A DNA stretch of 64,000 bases from positions 1 to 64,000 of the forward strand of contig NZ_QNQU01000029.1 in the NCBI RefSeq assembly GCF_003315595.1, read 5' to 3'. Source of the stretch: Pedobacter miscanthi. Its GTDB lineage: Bacteria > Bacteroidota > Bacteroidia > Sphingobacteriales > Sphingobacteriaceae. The first letter of the stretch is position 1; every line of letters begins with the position of its first letter. The notes under the pieces are model-generated. The model worked only from the letters and a program-made list of their open reading frames with translations, did no database searches and was not told the DNA's origin. Of the stretch, positions 48,134 through 57,075 are shown piece after piece. A program made the translations under genes and the position numbers.

Positions 48134-50812
48134 ATGAGCATATCCACCAAGTACAATCCTGCAGAAACAGAAGATAAATGGTATAGCTATTGGCTATCGA
48201 AGAAATTTTTTCATTCAGAACCCGACGAGCGCGAGCCTTATACAATAGTCATTCCGCCTCCAAATGTTACGGGGGTACTGCACATGGGACATATGCTTAA
48301 CAATACCATCCAGGATGTGCTGATCCGCAAGGCCCGTATGCAGGGTAAAAATGCATGCTGGGTGCCAGGAACAGATCATGCTTCTATTGCTACTGAAGCA
48401 AAAGTTGTGGCCATGTTAAAGGAGCAGGGAATTGATAAAAAAGACCTTTCGCGTGAAGCGTTTTTAAAATATGCCTGGGAATGGAAAGAGAAATACGGCG
48501 GTATTATTTTAGAACAGTTAAAAAAACTGGGTGCAAGCTGCGATTGGGACCGTACACGTTTCACCATGGAAGAAGATCTTTCTGAAGCGGTTATCGATTC
48601 GTTTATCCACTTATACAAAAAAGGATGGATTTACCGCGGTATCCGTATGGTTAACTGGGATCCGGCAGGTAAAACTGCTGTTTCTGATGAAGAAGTAATC
48701 CGTAAAGAAGTAAATCAGAAATTATATTATATTAAATATCAGGTATCAAGTAATAAGAATCAAGATGAACCAGAATATTTAACCGTAGCTACAACACGTC
48801 CGGAAACAATTATGGCCGATGCTGCCATTTGTATTAACCCGAACGATGAGCGTTTTACGCACTTAAAAGGCAAAAAGGTTTTTGTGCCTCTGGTTAATCA
48901 CGAAATCCCGGTTATTGAAGATGAATATGTAGATATCGAATTTGGTACCGGTTGTTTAAAAGTTACCCCTGCGCACGATCTGAACGATTATGAATTGGGT
49001 GTTAAACACAATTTACCGGTTACCGATATTTTAAATGATGATGGTACCTTAAACGAACTGGCGGTTATTTTAGTGGGGGAAGACAGGTTTGTTGCCCGCA
49101 AAAAGATCGCTAAAATGTTGGAAGAGGCCGGTCATTTAGAAAAAGTTGAAGATTACAAATCACAGGTTGGTTTCTCTGAACGTACCGATGCTGCCATCGA
49201 ACCAAAACTTTCGATGCAGTGGTTTGTGAAGATGAAAGAAATGGCACAGCCGGCTTTAGATGATGTTTTGAACGGAGAAGTAAACCTGATCCCGAATAAA
49301 TTTGAGAATACATATCGCCACTGGATGGAAAATGTTCGCGACTGGAACATTAGCCGTCAGTTATGGTGGGGACAAAGAATCCCTGCCTGGTACGATGATA
49401 AAGGAAACTGGGTGGTAGCCAAAACAAAAGATGAGGCTTTAGAAGAATTCTGGAAGAAAAAACATCTTGACGAAAGTTGTTCGGACGCTGAAAAAGCAGG
49501 ATTTAAACACCAGTTGGAGCCATTTTTAAGACAGGATGATGATGTAATGGATACCTGGTTTTCATCGTGGTTATGGCCGATTTCAGTTTTCGATGGCTTT
49601 AAAAATCCCGAAAATAAAGACATTAATTATTACTATCCAACCAACGACCTGGTTACTGCACCAGAGATATTATTCTTCTGGGTAGCGCGTATGATTATGG
49701 CCGGACACGAGTTTATGGGCAAAAAACCATTTACCAATGTGTACTTAACCGGTGTTGTACGCGATAAATTAGGCCGTAAGATGTCTAAATCGCTGGGTAA
49801 CTCACCTGATCCGATTGGTTTGATCGAAAAATATGGCGCTGATGCTGTTCGTGTGGGGATGTTAATGTCATCACCGGCCGGAAACGATTTAATGTTCGAC
49901 GAAAGTTATTGCGAGCAGGGACGTAATTTTGCCAGTAAAATATGGAATGCTTTCCGTTTAGTAAAAGGATGGGAAGTGGATGAAAATCTGTCGAATCCGA
50001 ATACGCAGGCCATTTCGTGGTTCGAAAACCGTTTTAACGAAGCGTTAGTAGAAATTGAGGCCAACTTTAAACAATACCGTTTGTCGGAAGCTTTAATGAT
50101 CACTTACAAACTGGTTTGGGATGATTTCTGCGCCTGGTATTTAGAAATGGTAAAACCTGCTTACCAGCAACCAATTGATGCCGAAAGTTACAAAGCTACA
50201 ATTGCCTTTTTCGAAAATATCATCAAATTATTGCATCCAAATATGCCTTTCATCACTGAAGAGTTATGGCATGACGACTTATTTGCCCAGCGCGGCGAAT
50301 TGGATTGCTGTATTGTTGCCGAATTTCCTAAAGGTGGTACTTTCGACGAGAAATTGTTGAAAGAAGCAGAAGTAATTAAAACGGTTATTGCCGAAATCAG
50401 AAATGTTAGAAATCAAAAACAGATTTCGCCCAAAGAGGCATTGCCTTTAAGTATTAAGGTTAATTCTGATCTCGATTACGAAAAATGGTTAAACATTGTT
50501 TTCAAGATGGCCAATGTAAGCGAAGCTGAAATTATAAATGATAAAATTGTAGGTGCAACTGCATTTATGGCCGGAAAAGATGAGTTTTTTATCCCGCTTA
50601 CCGAAAATATTGATGTAGAAGCCGAACGCGAACGTCTAAATGCCGATTTAATCTATCTACAGGGCTTTTTAAAGTCGGTTGATGCGAAACTAAGCAACGA
50701 ACGTTTTGTGCAGAATGCAAAACCTGAAATTATTGCCAACGAACGCAATAAAAAGGCAGATGCTGAAGCAAAAATCAAAATCATTGAAGAAAGTTTAGCT
50801 GTTTTAGGTTAA
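48134..50812 (+). CDS. valS: Valyl-tRNA synthetase
   Basis: An 892-residue class Ia aminoacyl-tRNA synthetase that charges tRNA-Val. HIGH motif in PPPNVTGVLHMGHMLNNT (about 40-55) and KMSKS in GRKMSKSLGNS (about 545-555). The CP1 editing domain, anticodon-binding domain and a C-terminal coiled-coil arm (NADLIYLQGFLKSVDAKL..., from about 830) are all present. Full length. Its promoter is probably TATTTTTG at 48110. Essential gene. Confidence 0.96.
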   Translation: MSISTKYNPAETEDKWYSYWLSKKFFHSEPDEREPYTIVIPPPNVTGVLHMGHMLNNTIQDVLIRKARMQGKNACWVPGTDHASIATEAKVVAMLKEQGIDKKDLSREAFLKYAWEWKEKYGGIILEQLKKLGASCDWDRTRFTMEEDLSEAVIDSFIHLYKKGWIYRGIRMVNWDPAGKTAVSDEEVIRKEVNQKLYYIKYQVSSNKNQDEPEYLTVATTRPETIMADAAICINPNDERFTHLKGKKVFVPLVNHEIPVIEDEYVDIEFGTGCLKVTPAHDLNDYELGVKHNLPVTDILNDDGTLNELAVILVGEDRFVARKKIAKMLEEAGHLEKVEDYKSQVGFSERTDAAIEPKLSMQWFVKMKEMAQPALDDVLNGEVNLIPNKFENTYRHWMENVRDWNISRQLWWGQRIPAWYDDKGNWVVAKTKDEALEEFWKKKHLDESCSDAEKAGFKHQLEPFLRQDDDVMDTWFSSWLWPISVFDGFKNPENKDINYYYPTNDLVTAPEILFFWVARMIMAGHEFMGKKPFTNVYLTGVVRDKLGRKMSKSLGNSPDPIGLIEKYGADAVRVGMLMSSPAGNDLMFDESYCEQGRNFASKIWNAFRLVKGWEVDENLSNPNTQAISWFENRFNEALVEIEANFKQYRLSEALMITYKLVWDDFCAWYLEMVKPAYQQPIDAESYKATIAFFENIIKLLHPNMPFITEELWHDDLFAQRGELDCCIVAEFPKGGTFDEKLLKEAEVIKTVIAEIRNVRNQKQISPKEALPLSIKVNSDLDYEKWLNIVFKMANVSEAEIINDKIVGATAFMAGKDEFFIPLTENIDVEAERERLNADLIYLQGFLKSVDAKLSNERFVQNAKPEIIANERNKKADAEAKIKIIEESLAVLG

Positions 50813-50832
50813 AAATAACTTGATACTTCGAT

Positions 50833-50900
50833 CGTCATGCTGAATTTATTTCAGCATCCTCCTTTTTATTAAGACCCTGAAATAAATTCAGGGTGACGAC
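50833..50900. repeat. Palindromic repeat, family B
   Basis: CGTCATGCTGAATTTATTTC and GAAATAAATTCAGGGTGACG as long arms. It is directly after valS. Compare 33514-33580 and 55625-55692. Confidence 0.7.
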
Positions 50901-50905
50901 CAGCA

Positions 50906-50937
50906 AAAGCCCTTTAGATTTTCTTCTAAAGGGCTTT
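50906..50937 (+). terminator. Terminator of valS
   Basis: AAAGCCCTTTAGA and TCTAAAGGGCTTT form a 13-bp stem with a six-base loop, followed by CTCTTTT. About 95 bp after the valS stop. Confidence 0.8.
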
Positions 50938-51130
50938 CTCTTTTCATCTATTTTCCATCTCTTCTCATCCATTATCCATCTTCAATTGCCCATCTTCCAT
51001 TTCTTTCTAAATTGTTACCAAAGCCAATCCTTAAAATAAACTAAAAATCCTAATTTGGAGGCTGTTAAACGCTTTGTAAATCGTTTAATCTATGAGCTAA
51101 TCTAACCTAAATCTAAACCATCTTATCCCT

Positions 51131-52486
51131 ATGGAAAATTCCAGGAGAAAATTCATTAAACAATCAGCAATATTTGCTGCGGCAACCTATGCAGGCACCA
51201 TGGGCATGAGTGCCAAAAGTTATGGGCGTATTATTGGTGCTAACGATAGGGTGCGCGTAGGCGTTGTTGGATTTTCTGACCGTTTTAAAGATACCCTTTT
51301 GCCTTGTTTCCTGAACCACAACAAGGAATTGAATTTTGATATTGTTGGCCTTTCCGATTTGTGGAACTACCGGAGAGACCTGGGGATTGCTCACCTGAAA
51401 GCTAAATTCGGACATGATATTAAAGCCTGCCGCAATAACGACGAACTTTATGCCACAAAAGATCTCGACGCCGTAATTATCAGTACGGCCGATTTTCAGC
51501 ATGCTTTACATACCATCGAAGCCGTGAAAGCCAATTGCGATGCTTATGTAGAAAAACCATTTGCCGAAACCATGGACGATGCCAAAGCGGCATTTAAAGC
51601 GGTTAAAGCGAGTAAACAGATCGTGCAGATTGGTTCGCAGCGGAGAAGCGGAGAGAATTATACTAATGCAGCAAAATTTATCCAGGATGGGAAATTCGGA
51701 CCAATTACTGCGGTAGACCTCGTTTGGAATGTAAACCAGCCGGGCAGGTGGCGCAGACCAGATTTAGTGGCTAAGCTGAAAGAAGAAGATATCGACTGGA
51801 AAAGATTTTTGTTAAACCGGCCTAATGAAGCATTTGATCCACGTAAATATTTAGAATACCGCTTGTTCTGGCCATATTCATCAGGTATGCCTGGTCAGTG
51901 GATGAGCCATCAGATTGATACTGTACACTGGTTTACCAATTTAAAACACCCGCGCAGTGTAGTGGCCAATGGTGGCATTTATACCTGGAAAGATGGTCGC
52001 AGAAACTGGGATTCGATGGTTGCGGTATTCGATTACGGTCGGCCCGATACAACCGACGGTTTCCAGGTTACTTTTACTTCAAGGATGCAAAACAGTGTAG
52101 GCGATGTAGGAGAGGTTTATTATTCAAACGGTGGTGAATTGAATCTGATTACCAATAAAGTATCACCAAAGGGTGGTTTAAGGCAACAGGAAGCCTCTGC
52201 AATGGGCTTAAAAGCTAATCTTTTGCCTGAATTTGATTTAAGCAAAACCGAAGTTAAAGCAGCAACAGGTGCCAATATGGGTGGCGATGCCCTAACCTCG
52301 GGCCACATGCGCAACTGGATGGAATGTGTGCGTAGCCGCAAAACACCAAATGCCCCTGTTGAAGCAGGTTATTCGCACTCTATTGCCAACATCATGACTA
52401 ATGCCGCGGTAAGAACCGGAGCAAAAGCCACTTTTGATGAAGGTAAACAAGAAGTAATTGCAAACGGAAAAGTATTTAAATATTAA
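51131..52486 (+). CDS. Gfo/Idh/MocA-family oxidoreductase, exported
   Basis: A 451-residue NAD(P)-dependent sugar oxidoreductase. The twin-arginine-like signal NSRRKFIKQSAIFAAATYAG (3-22) implies export by Tat, with prosthetic nucleotide bound beforehand. Rossmann domain: VRVGVVGFSDR (about 40-50); conserved EKPFAE (catalytic EKP); C-terminal domain with the YSSGMPGQWMSHQIDTVHWFTN block. Its neighbour (52583) is a double DUF1080 protein, so I infer a 3-keto-glycoside pathway: the oxidoreductase makes or reduces a C3-ketone, the DUF1080 protein cleaves. Confidence 0.87.
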   Translation: MENSRRKFIKQSAIFAAATYAGTMGMSAKSYGRIIGANDRVRVGVVGFSDRFKDTLLPCFLNHNKELNFDIVGLSDLWNYRRDLGIAHLKAKFGHDIKACRNNDELYATKDLDAVIISTADFQHALHTIEAVKANCDAYVEKPFAETMDDAKAAFKAVKASKQIVQIGSQRRSGENYTNAAKFIQDGKFGPITAVDLVWNVNQPGRWRRPDLVAKLKEEDIDWKRFLLNRPNEAFDPRKYLEYRLFWPYSSGMPGQWMSHQIDTVHWFTNLKHPRSVVANGGIYTWKDGRRNWDSMVAVFDYGRPDTTDGFQVTFTSRMQNSVGDVGEVYYSNGGELNLITNKVSPKGGLRQQEASAMGLKANLLPEFDLSKTEVKAATGANMGGDALTSGHMRNWMECVRSRKTPNAPVEAGYSHSIANIMTNAAVRTGAKATFDEGKQEVIANGKVFKY

Positions 52487-52582
52487 TTTATTCAGACCAT
52501 ACAATACACCAGAGTATCCACTGTTGAGCGCTTAGCTAAGATGTTCTCAGGTGGCTTAGGTGGTGAAAATAATAAACCTATC

Positions 52583-53947
52583 ATGTTAAATATCAAAAAA
52601 TATAGCCTTCTAGCCCTTTCGTTAATCAGCTTATCGGCCGCTGCCCAAAAAGCAAAACCGCTCTTCGATGGTAAAACCCTAACCGGCTGGAAAGCCGTTG
52701 CAGGTGCTGCCCCATACAAAGTTGAAGATGGGATGATTGTGGGCACCATGACCAAAGGCACACCAAACTCGTTCCTGATTACCGAAAAAGAATATGGCGA
52801 TTTTATTCTGGAATTGGATGTAAAACTCGAAGGTGAAACCACCAATTCGGGTGTTCAAACCCGTAGCCACATTAAACCAGAAGGAAATAACGGCAAAGGT
52901 TTGGTTTTTGGCAGGCAGGTAGAAATAGATCCTACACCAAGGGCATGGACGGGCGGAATTTATGATGAAGCCAGAAGATTATGGTTGTATCCTCTGGAAC
53001 TTAATCCATCGGCTAAACCATTATATAAAAAGAATGAATTTAACCATTACAAAATAGAATGTATTGGCAACGAACTTAAAACATGGGTTAACGGAAGCCC
53101 TGTGGCTTATGTAATCGACACCCTCGATAAATCTGGTTTTATCGGTTTACAGGTACACGGCATTGGCAATAACCTTGATAACGATGGCAAGAAAGTTTAT
53201 TTCAAGAACATCAATATCCAGACAGAAGGTTTAAAAGCAAAAGCTTTTCCGAAAGGTGTTTACACGGTTAACTTAACACCGAATACTTTGTCTGCTTACG
53301 AAAAATCGGAAGGTTATAAACTCCTGTTCGATGGTAAAAGCAATGCCGGGTGGATTGGTGCCTATAAAACTACTTTCCCCACTAAAGGATGGAAAATTTC
53401 TGATGGAGTAATCAGTGTAGAGCCTTCAGGCGGTGCCGAATCAACCAATGGTGGCGATATTGTAACCAAAGAAGAATATGCAGCCTTCGATTTGTCTTTC
53501 GAGTTTAAACTTACACCCGGAGCCAATAGCGGTGTAAAATATTTTGTTACCCTGAGCGAAAAAAATACGGGTTCGGCCATTGGATTGGAATACCAGGTTT
53601 TAGACGATGTATTACACCCTGATGCCAAATTGGGCAGGGATGGAAACCGTACCCTGGCATCATTATACGATTTAATGACGGCTAAAAAAGAAGCCCGATA
53701 CCTGCGCCCAATCGGTAGCTGGAATAACGGCCGTTTGGTGGTTTATCCAAACAATAAAGTAGAACATTATTTAAATGGTGTAAAGGTTTTGGAATATACC
53801 CGCGGTTCGGAAGAGTTTAAAAAACTGGTTGCCATTAGTAAATATAAAGATTGGAAAAACTTTGGCGAAGCACCAAAAGGACATATCCTGTTACAGGATC
53901 ATGGCAATAAGGTAGATTTCAGAACGATTAAAATCAAAACTTTGTAA
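52583..53947 (+). CDS. Double DUF1080 protein (3-keto-glycoside hydrolase type)
   Basis: A 454-residue secreted protein. A signal peptide (MLNIKKYSLLALSLISLSAAAQ) is followed by two related beta-sandwich DUF1080 domains: about 23-225 (PLFDGKTLTGWKAV..., ILELDVKLEGETTNSGVQTRS) and about 245-454 (KLLFDGKSNAGWIGA..., LSFEFKLTPGANSGVKYFV). DUF1080 enzymes act on 3-keto-disaccharides and 3-keto-glycosides by hydrolysis or elimination. ATG at 52583 preferred over 52541 because it gives the signal peptide. Likely co-transcribed with the oxidoreductase upstream (96 bp gap). Confidence 0.85.
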   Translation: MLNIKKYSLLALSLISLSAAAQKAKPLFDGKTLTGWKAVAGAAPYKVEDGMIVGTMTKGTPNSFLITEKEYGDFILELDVKLEGETTNSGVQTRSHIKPEGNNGKGLVFGRQVEIDPTPRAWTGGIYDEARRLWLYPLELNPSAKPLYKKNEFNHYKIECIGNELKTWVNGSPVAYVIDTLDKSGFIGLQVHGIGNNLDNDGKKVYFKNINIQTEGLKAKAFPKGVYTVNLTPNTLSAYEKSEGYKLLFDGKSNAGWIGAYKTTFPTKGWKISDGVISVEPSGGAESTNGGDIVTKEEYAAFDLSFEFKLTPGANSGVKYFVTLSEKNTGSAIGLEYQVLDDVLHPDAKLGRDGNRTLASLYDLMTAKKEARYLRPIGSWNNGRLVVYPNNKVEHYLNGVKVLEYTRGSEEFKKLVAISKYKDWKNFGEAPKGHILLQDHGNKVDFRTIKIKTL

Positions 53948-54273
53948 GAGAAGGGTTTATTTTTTGAAAATGAGCGTTGGTTTAATATGGCAGCCTGTAG
54001 TCCCGCTTTCGCTTATAGTCCTCGTTCGTGCCTCACTCCGGGCTATTTAGCTCAATCGGGTTTATGATTAGCGTTTAGTATACAGAACCGACCCATAAGC
54101 ACTGAAAGAAATTAAATAGCCCCGACATACGCGAAAATACTTTATGTTACATCTCAGGCAGATATGGCAGCTACCGGCAACAAAAAGATTGTAGCATTGG
54201 CGGGACTTCACTCAAATAGCAGCAGAAGCTGTGCGCTCCAATAAATTAAAAAAATACTATTAATTATTATATC
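53948..54273. other. Intergenic region with repeat family C
   Basis: Two blocks of dispersed-repeat text: 53990-54060 (GTCCCGCTTTCGCTTATAG..., CACTCCGGGCTATTTAGCTC...) and 54121-54210 (CCCGACATACGCG...TGTAGCATTGGCGGGACT, shared with 47889-47950). No gene. Confidence 0.5.
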
Positions 54274-55467
54274 ATGCATCGTCGGTCTTTTGTAAAGCAT
54301 ACAGCTTTGTTAGGTTCAGGTTTATTAGTTGGAAATCAGGTTTTTGCCGATCTGTATGCAGATCAGGTATATAATGTAGCTATGATTGGTTGTGGCGACC
54401 GGGGTAAAGGCGTATTGTCTGTCATTAAATCAATGCCAGCAAAGTATAACATTAAAGCCTATTGCGACCTGCTTGATTTCAGGCTTAAAGAAGCCGAAAA
54501 ATATGTGCCAGCCGATGCAAAAGCAATAAAAGATTACCGCAAAGTGCTGGATGATAAAACCATTGATGCGGTTTTTATTGCTACACCGCTAAGCGAACAT
54601 TTTAAAATTGCCAAAGATGCCGTACTTGCCGGTAAACATGTGTATGTAGAAAAAACCATGACCTACAATATTGCACAGGCGCTGGAGCTCCGGAAACTGG
54701 TGAAACAGTATCCCAATCAGGTTTTCCAGGTAGGATATCAATACCGTTATTCGCCGCTTTATTTTAAAGTGAAGGATATGATACAGAGCGGTTATCTGGG
54801 CAAGGTTACACAGATCGACTGCCGTTGGGACCGTAATGGCAATTGGCGCAGGGCAGTTCCTGAGCCGGCTTTAGAGCGGAAAATTAACTGGCGGATGTAC
54901 AAGGAATATTCGGGAGGTTTAGCTGCCGAACTGCTCTCACATCAGATCGATTTCATCAACTGGGCTTTCGAAACACAGCCCGATGAAATTATGGGATCGG
55001 GTGGGATAGATGTTTTTAAAGATGGTCGCGAAACTTACGATAACATCCAGGCCATTCTACGTTACAATGAAAAAGGCATGATCGGCAATTTCGGTGCCAC
55101 CTGTGGCAATGCACACGATGGGTACCTCTTTAAAATAAAAGGAACCAAAGGTTCGGTGTCATTGCTGACCAACACTGGCCTGTTTTACCCTGAAGCAAGT
55201 ACCAAAAAAGAGCTGGGCATTGTTGATGGTGTTACCGGTGCAACAAAAATTGTGGTGAATAAGGATGGCGGAATCCCGATTTTAGATACACCGACTTTAG
55301 ATGGAACCAACTATGCCCTGGATGAATTTTATAAATCAATTACCACCAAAAAGATGCCTGCATCAAACATCAATACCGGAACGCAGGCCGCAATTTGCGT
55401 TGCTATGTGTAACGAAGCCATTTACAGCGGCAATAAGCAGGTTTGGAAACCAATATATAATGTATAG
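54274..55467 (+). CDS. Gfo/Idh/MocA-family oxidoreductase, exported
   Basis: A 397-residue paralogue of the gene at 51131. N-terminal twin-arginine-type signal (MHRRSFVKHTALLGSGLLVG), Rossmann VAMIGCGDRGKGVL (about 34-47), EKTM in place of EKP and the C-terminal HQIDFINWAFE. The substrate is probably a sugar or inositol. It lies 326 bp downstream of the DUF1080 gene and may belong to the same metabolic set. EKT instead of EKP is common in exported members and does not by itself imply inactivity. Confidence 0.85.
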   Translation: MHRRSFVKHTALLGSGLLVGNQVFADLYADQVYNVAMIGCGDRGKGVLSVIKSMPAKYNIKAYCDLLDFRLKEAEKYVPADAKAIKDYRKVLDDKTIDAVFIATPLSEHFKIAKDAVLAGKHVYVEKTMTYNIAQALELRKLVKQYPNQVFQVGYQYRYSPLYFKVKDMIQSGYLGKVTQIDCRWDRNGNWRRAVPEPALERKINWRMYKEYSGGLAAELLSHQIDFINWAFETQPDEIMGSGGIDVFKDGRETYDNIQAILRYNEKGMIGNFGATCGNAHDGYLFKIKGTKGSVSLLTNTGLFYPEASTKKELGIVDGVTGATKIVVNKDGGIPILDTPTLDGTNYALDEFYKSITTKKMPASNINTGTQAAICVAMCNEAIYSGNKQVWKPIYNV

Positions 55468-55624
55468 TGCTTATTAAGTTTGAGCTTATCTTAGATGGCC
55501 GTCAATTCGAATAAACATCAAGGCCGTAGCCTGAAAATTATAATGACGTTTTTAAATTTAGTACTTAGGTTCGATTAATATTTATGCAATTTGAGTGGTT
55601 TTAGAATCCTTTTCCTCAAGAGTT

Positions 55625-55692
55625 CGTCATGCTGAATTTATTTCAGCATCTTTCCTGCCAGATAGACCCTGAAATAAATTCAGGGTGACGAC
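55625..55692. repeat. Palindromic repeat, family B
   Basis: Third copy, with CGTCATGCTGAATTTATTTC and GAAATAAATTCAGGGTGACG as arms and a GACCC-containing middle. It is intergenic. Confidence 0.7.
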
Positions 55693-55770
55693 CTTCCTGG
55701 TTGTAGCCTCTCGCTACAACGTGCCAATAAGTTTTTTAAATCCTAGCAATACGTTAAGACTAGAGTGGGT

Positions 55771-55870
55771 GCTCAGCGAAGCTAAATCTGCCTCGAGATA
55801 GATCTCTCCGCTACGGTCGAGATGACGACTTTTTCTGCGCCATGGTCGAGATGACGACTTTTTCTGCGCC
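55771..55870. repeat. Truncated and duplicated family A repeat
   Basis: GCTCAGCGAAGCTAAATCTG, GAGATAGATCTCTCCGCTAC and GGTCGAGATGACGAC. Then a near-direct duplication of GGTCGAGATGACGACTTTTTC at 55815 and 55844. The outer left arm seen in other copies is missing. Confidence 0.6.
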
Positions 55871-56089
55871 ATGCAGCCCCAAATAGTATTGCTAAGCGTG
55901 CCACCTAAACCCGATCAAAGCGGGATGCTCCCGATTTTTCATCGGAGCAGAAGCGGGAGCGGGGCTGGAAAAACCTATATGCTACGGTTTCTGCTTTTCA
56001 AAAGATTTACATTTAGTTTCTATCGGTGAAACACCAACTGATAGTTGAAATCTAAATTCAGTAAGGAATTCCATAAAAACATCATTTCG

Positions 56090-56180
56090 AGCGGAGCGCA
56101 GCGAAGTCGGGAACCACAAAGTGCTCAGCGAAGCTAAATGTGCCTCAAGATAGATCTCTCCGCTACGGTCGAGATGACGA
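56090..56180. repeat. Palindromic repeat, family A
   Basis: ATCATTTCGAGCGGAGCGCA ... GCTACGGTCGAGATGACGAC, with an insertion of AACCACAAAG inside the usual left arm. Intergenic. Confidence 0.6.
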
Positions 56181-56226
56181 CTTTTTTATTGAAGCGCTTT
56201 TCCGTGCCTCGGTGGCTAATGCGACA

Positions 56227-56685
56227 CTACAATGATAAATACTCCGGCATTTCCTGCGCAAAGTTAAAACTGCCTTTCTCAAGATCCATTTTTGCATAAA
56301 CATGCTGTAAACCATTGGTTAACACGATCCATTTGGCCTGGTGAATAGAATTGTACCGCGCTGCCTGCTCAAAAACCGATTGCGTAATTTTAACCTTTGG
56401 CGCTTTGCATTCAATCAGCATCAGCTTTTCGCCTGCGGTATTATAAACCAGAATATCGCTCCGTTTTTGTAATTGGTTTAAAACCAAACCACCTTCAATC
56501 TGGATCAAAGTTCTCGGGAATTTCTTTTCTGCAATCAGGTTCTGGATAAAATGCTGCCGAACCCATTCTTCGGGTGTAAGTACCAGGTGTTTCTTCCTTA
56601 GCTCATCGAAAATAAAAACCACACCATCTTTTTGGGTAATTTTAAAGGGATAGGGTGGAAGGTTAAGCGGTGTAGGGGTGAACAT
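56227..56685 (-). CDS. Stand-alone HsdR N-terminal-type nuclease domain protein
   Basis: A 152-residue protein of the type I restriction enzyme R-subunit N-terminal family (HSDR_N_2) found as a lone domain. Visible PD-(D/E)xK residues: an early Glu in VRQHFIQNLI, Asp in QKRSDILVYN and the ExK of LMLIECKAPKVKI, then a helix (QAARYNS). It lacks the helicase part of true HsdR. In Bacteroidota such short proteins are usually single chromosomal genes of unknown role. ATG start at 56685 rather than TTG at 56700. Confidence 0.8.
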   Translation of the reverse strand: MFTPTPLNLPPYPFKITQKDGVVFIFDELRKKHLVLTPEEWVRQHFIQNLIAEKKFPRTLIQIEGGLVLNQLQKRSDILVYNTAGEKLMLIECKAPKVKITQSVFEQAARYNSIHQAKWIVLTNGLQHVYAKMDLEKGSFNFAQEMPEYLSL

Positions 56686-56762
56686 TTTTTCAGTTGGCAA
56701 TTTTCGGTTTACAGTTAGCAGTTTATAGTTCTCAGTTAACCATTAAACCAGTTTTCAGTTAA

Positions 56763-56927
56763 CAATTTGCAATTGGCAGTTAACCAATTTCAACAGTTAA
56801 CCGATTAACCATTAATACAATTTGCAATTGGCAGTTAACCAATTTCAACAGTTAACCGATTAACCATTAATACAATTTGCAATTGACAGTTAACCAATTT
56901 CAACAGTTAACCAATTAACCATTAATA
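56763..56927 (+). repeat. Tandem repeat, 55-bp unit, three copies
   Basis: The unit reads roughly CAATTTGCAATTGGCAGTTA + ACCAATTTCAACAGTTAACC + GATTAACCATTAATA. It starts at 56763, 56818 and 56873; copies are nearly identical, and a decayed partial copy follows at 56928. Text is rich in TTAAC/GTTAA dyads. It lies in the promoter region of holA or of the divergent HsdR-like gene. Confidence 0.8.
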
Positions 56928-57075
56928 CAGTTCGCAATTAACAATAAAACAATAAAACCAGGTAACAAGTAAACCCCAAAGTTAATTAATTTTAAGATAC
57001 ATGCAGAAAACCCCATCCTTCTTAAATTATAAACATTTACCCAAATCCTTAAACCTAAATCGTAATTTTACGGCA

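Larger units (their letters stand above)
55468..56226. other. Long intergenic repeat region
   Basis: About 760 bp without a gene. It holds a family B copy (55625-55692), a truncated family A copy (55771-55828) with duplicated GGTCGAGATGACGACTTTTTCTGCGCCAT-like text (55815-55872), a hairpin block with CTCCCGATTTTTCATCGGAG (55930-55949) and a longer family A copy (56090-56180). This is the densest cluster of dispersed repeats in the window. Confidence 0.6.

Noticed and set aside
57001..57075. Longer N-terminus for holA
   Set aside because: The extra 25 residues have no homologue-like features and the ATG at 57076 gives the usual N-terminus of the family.
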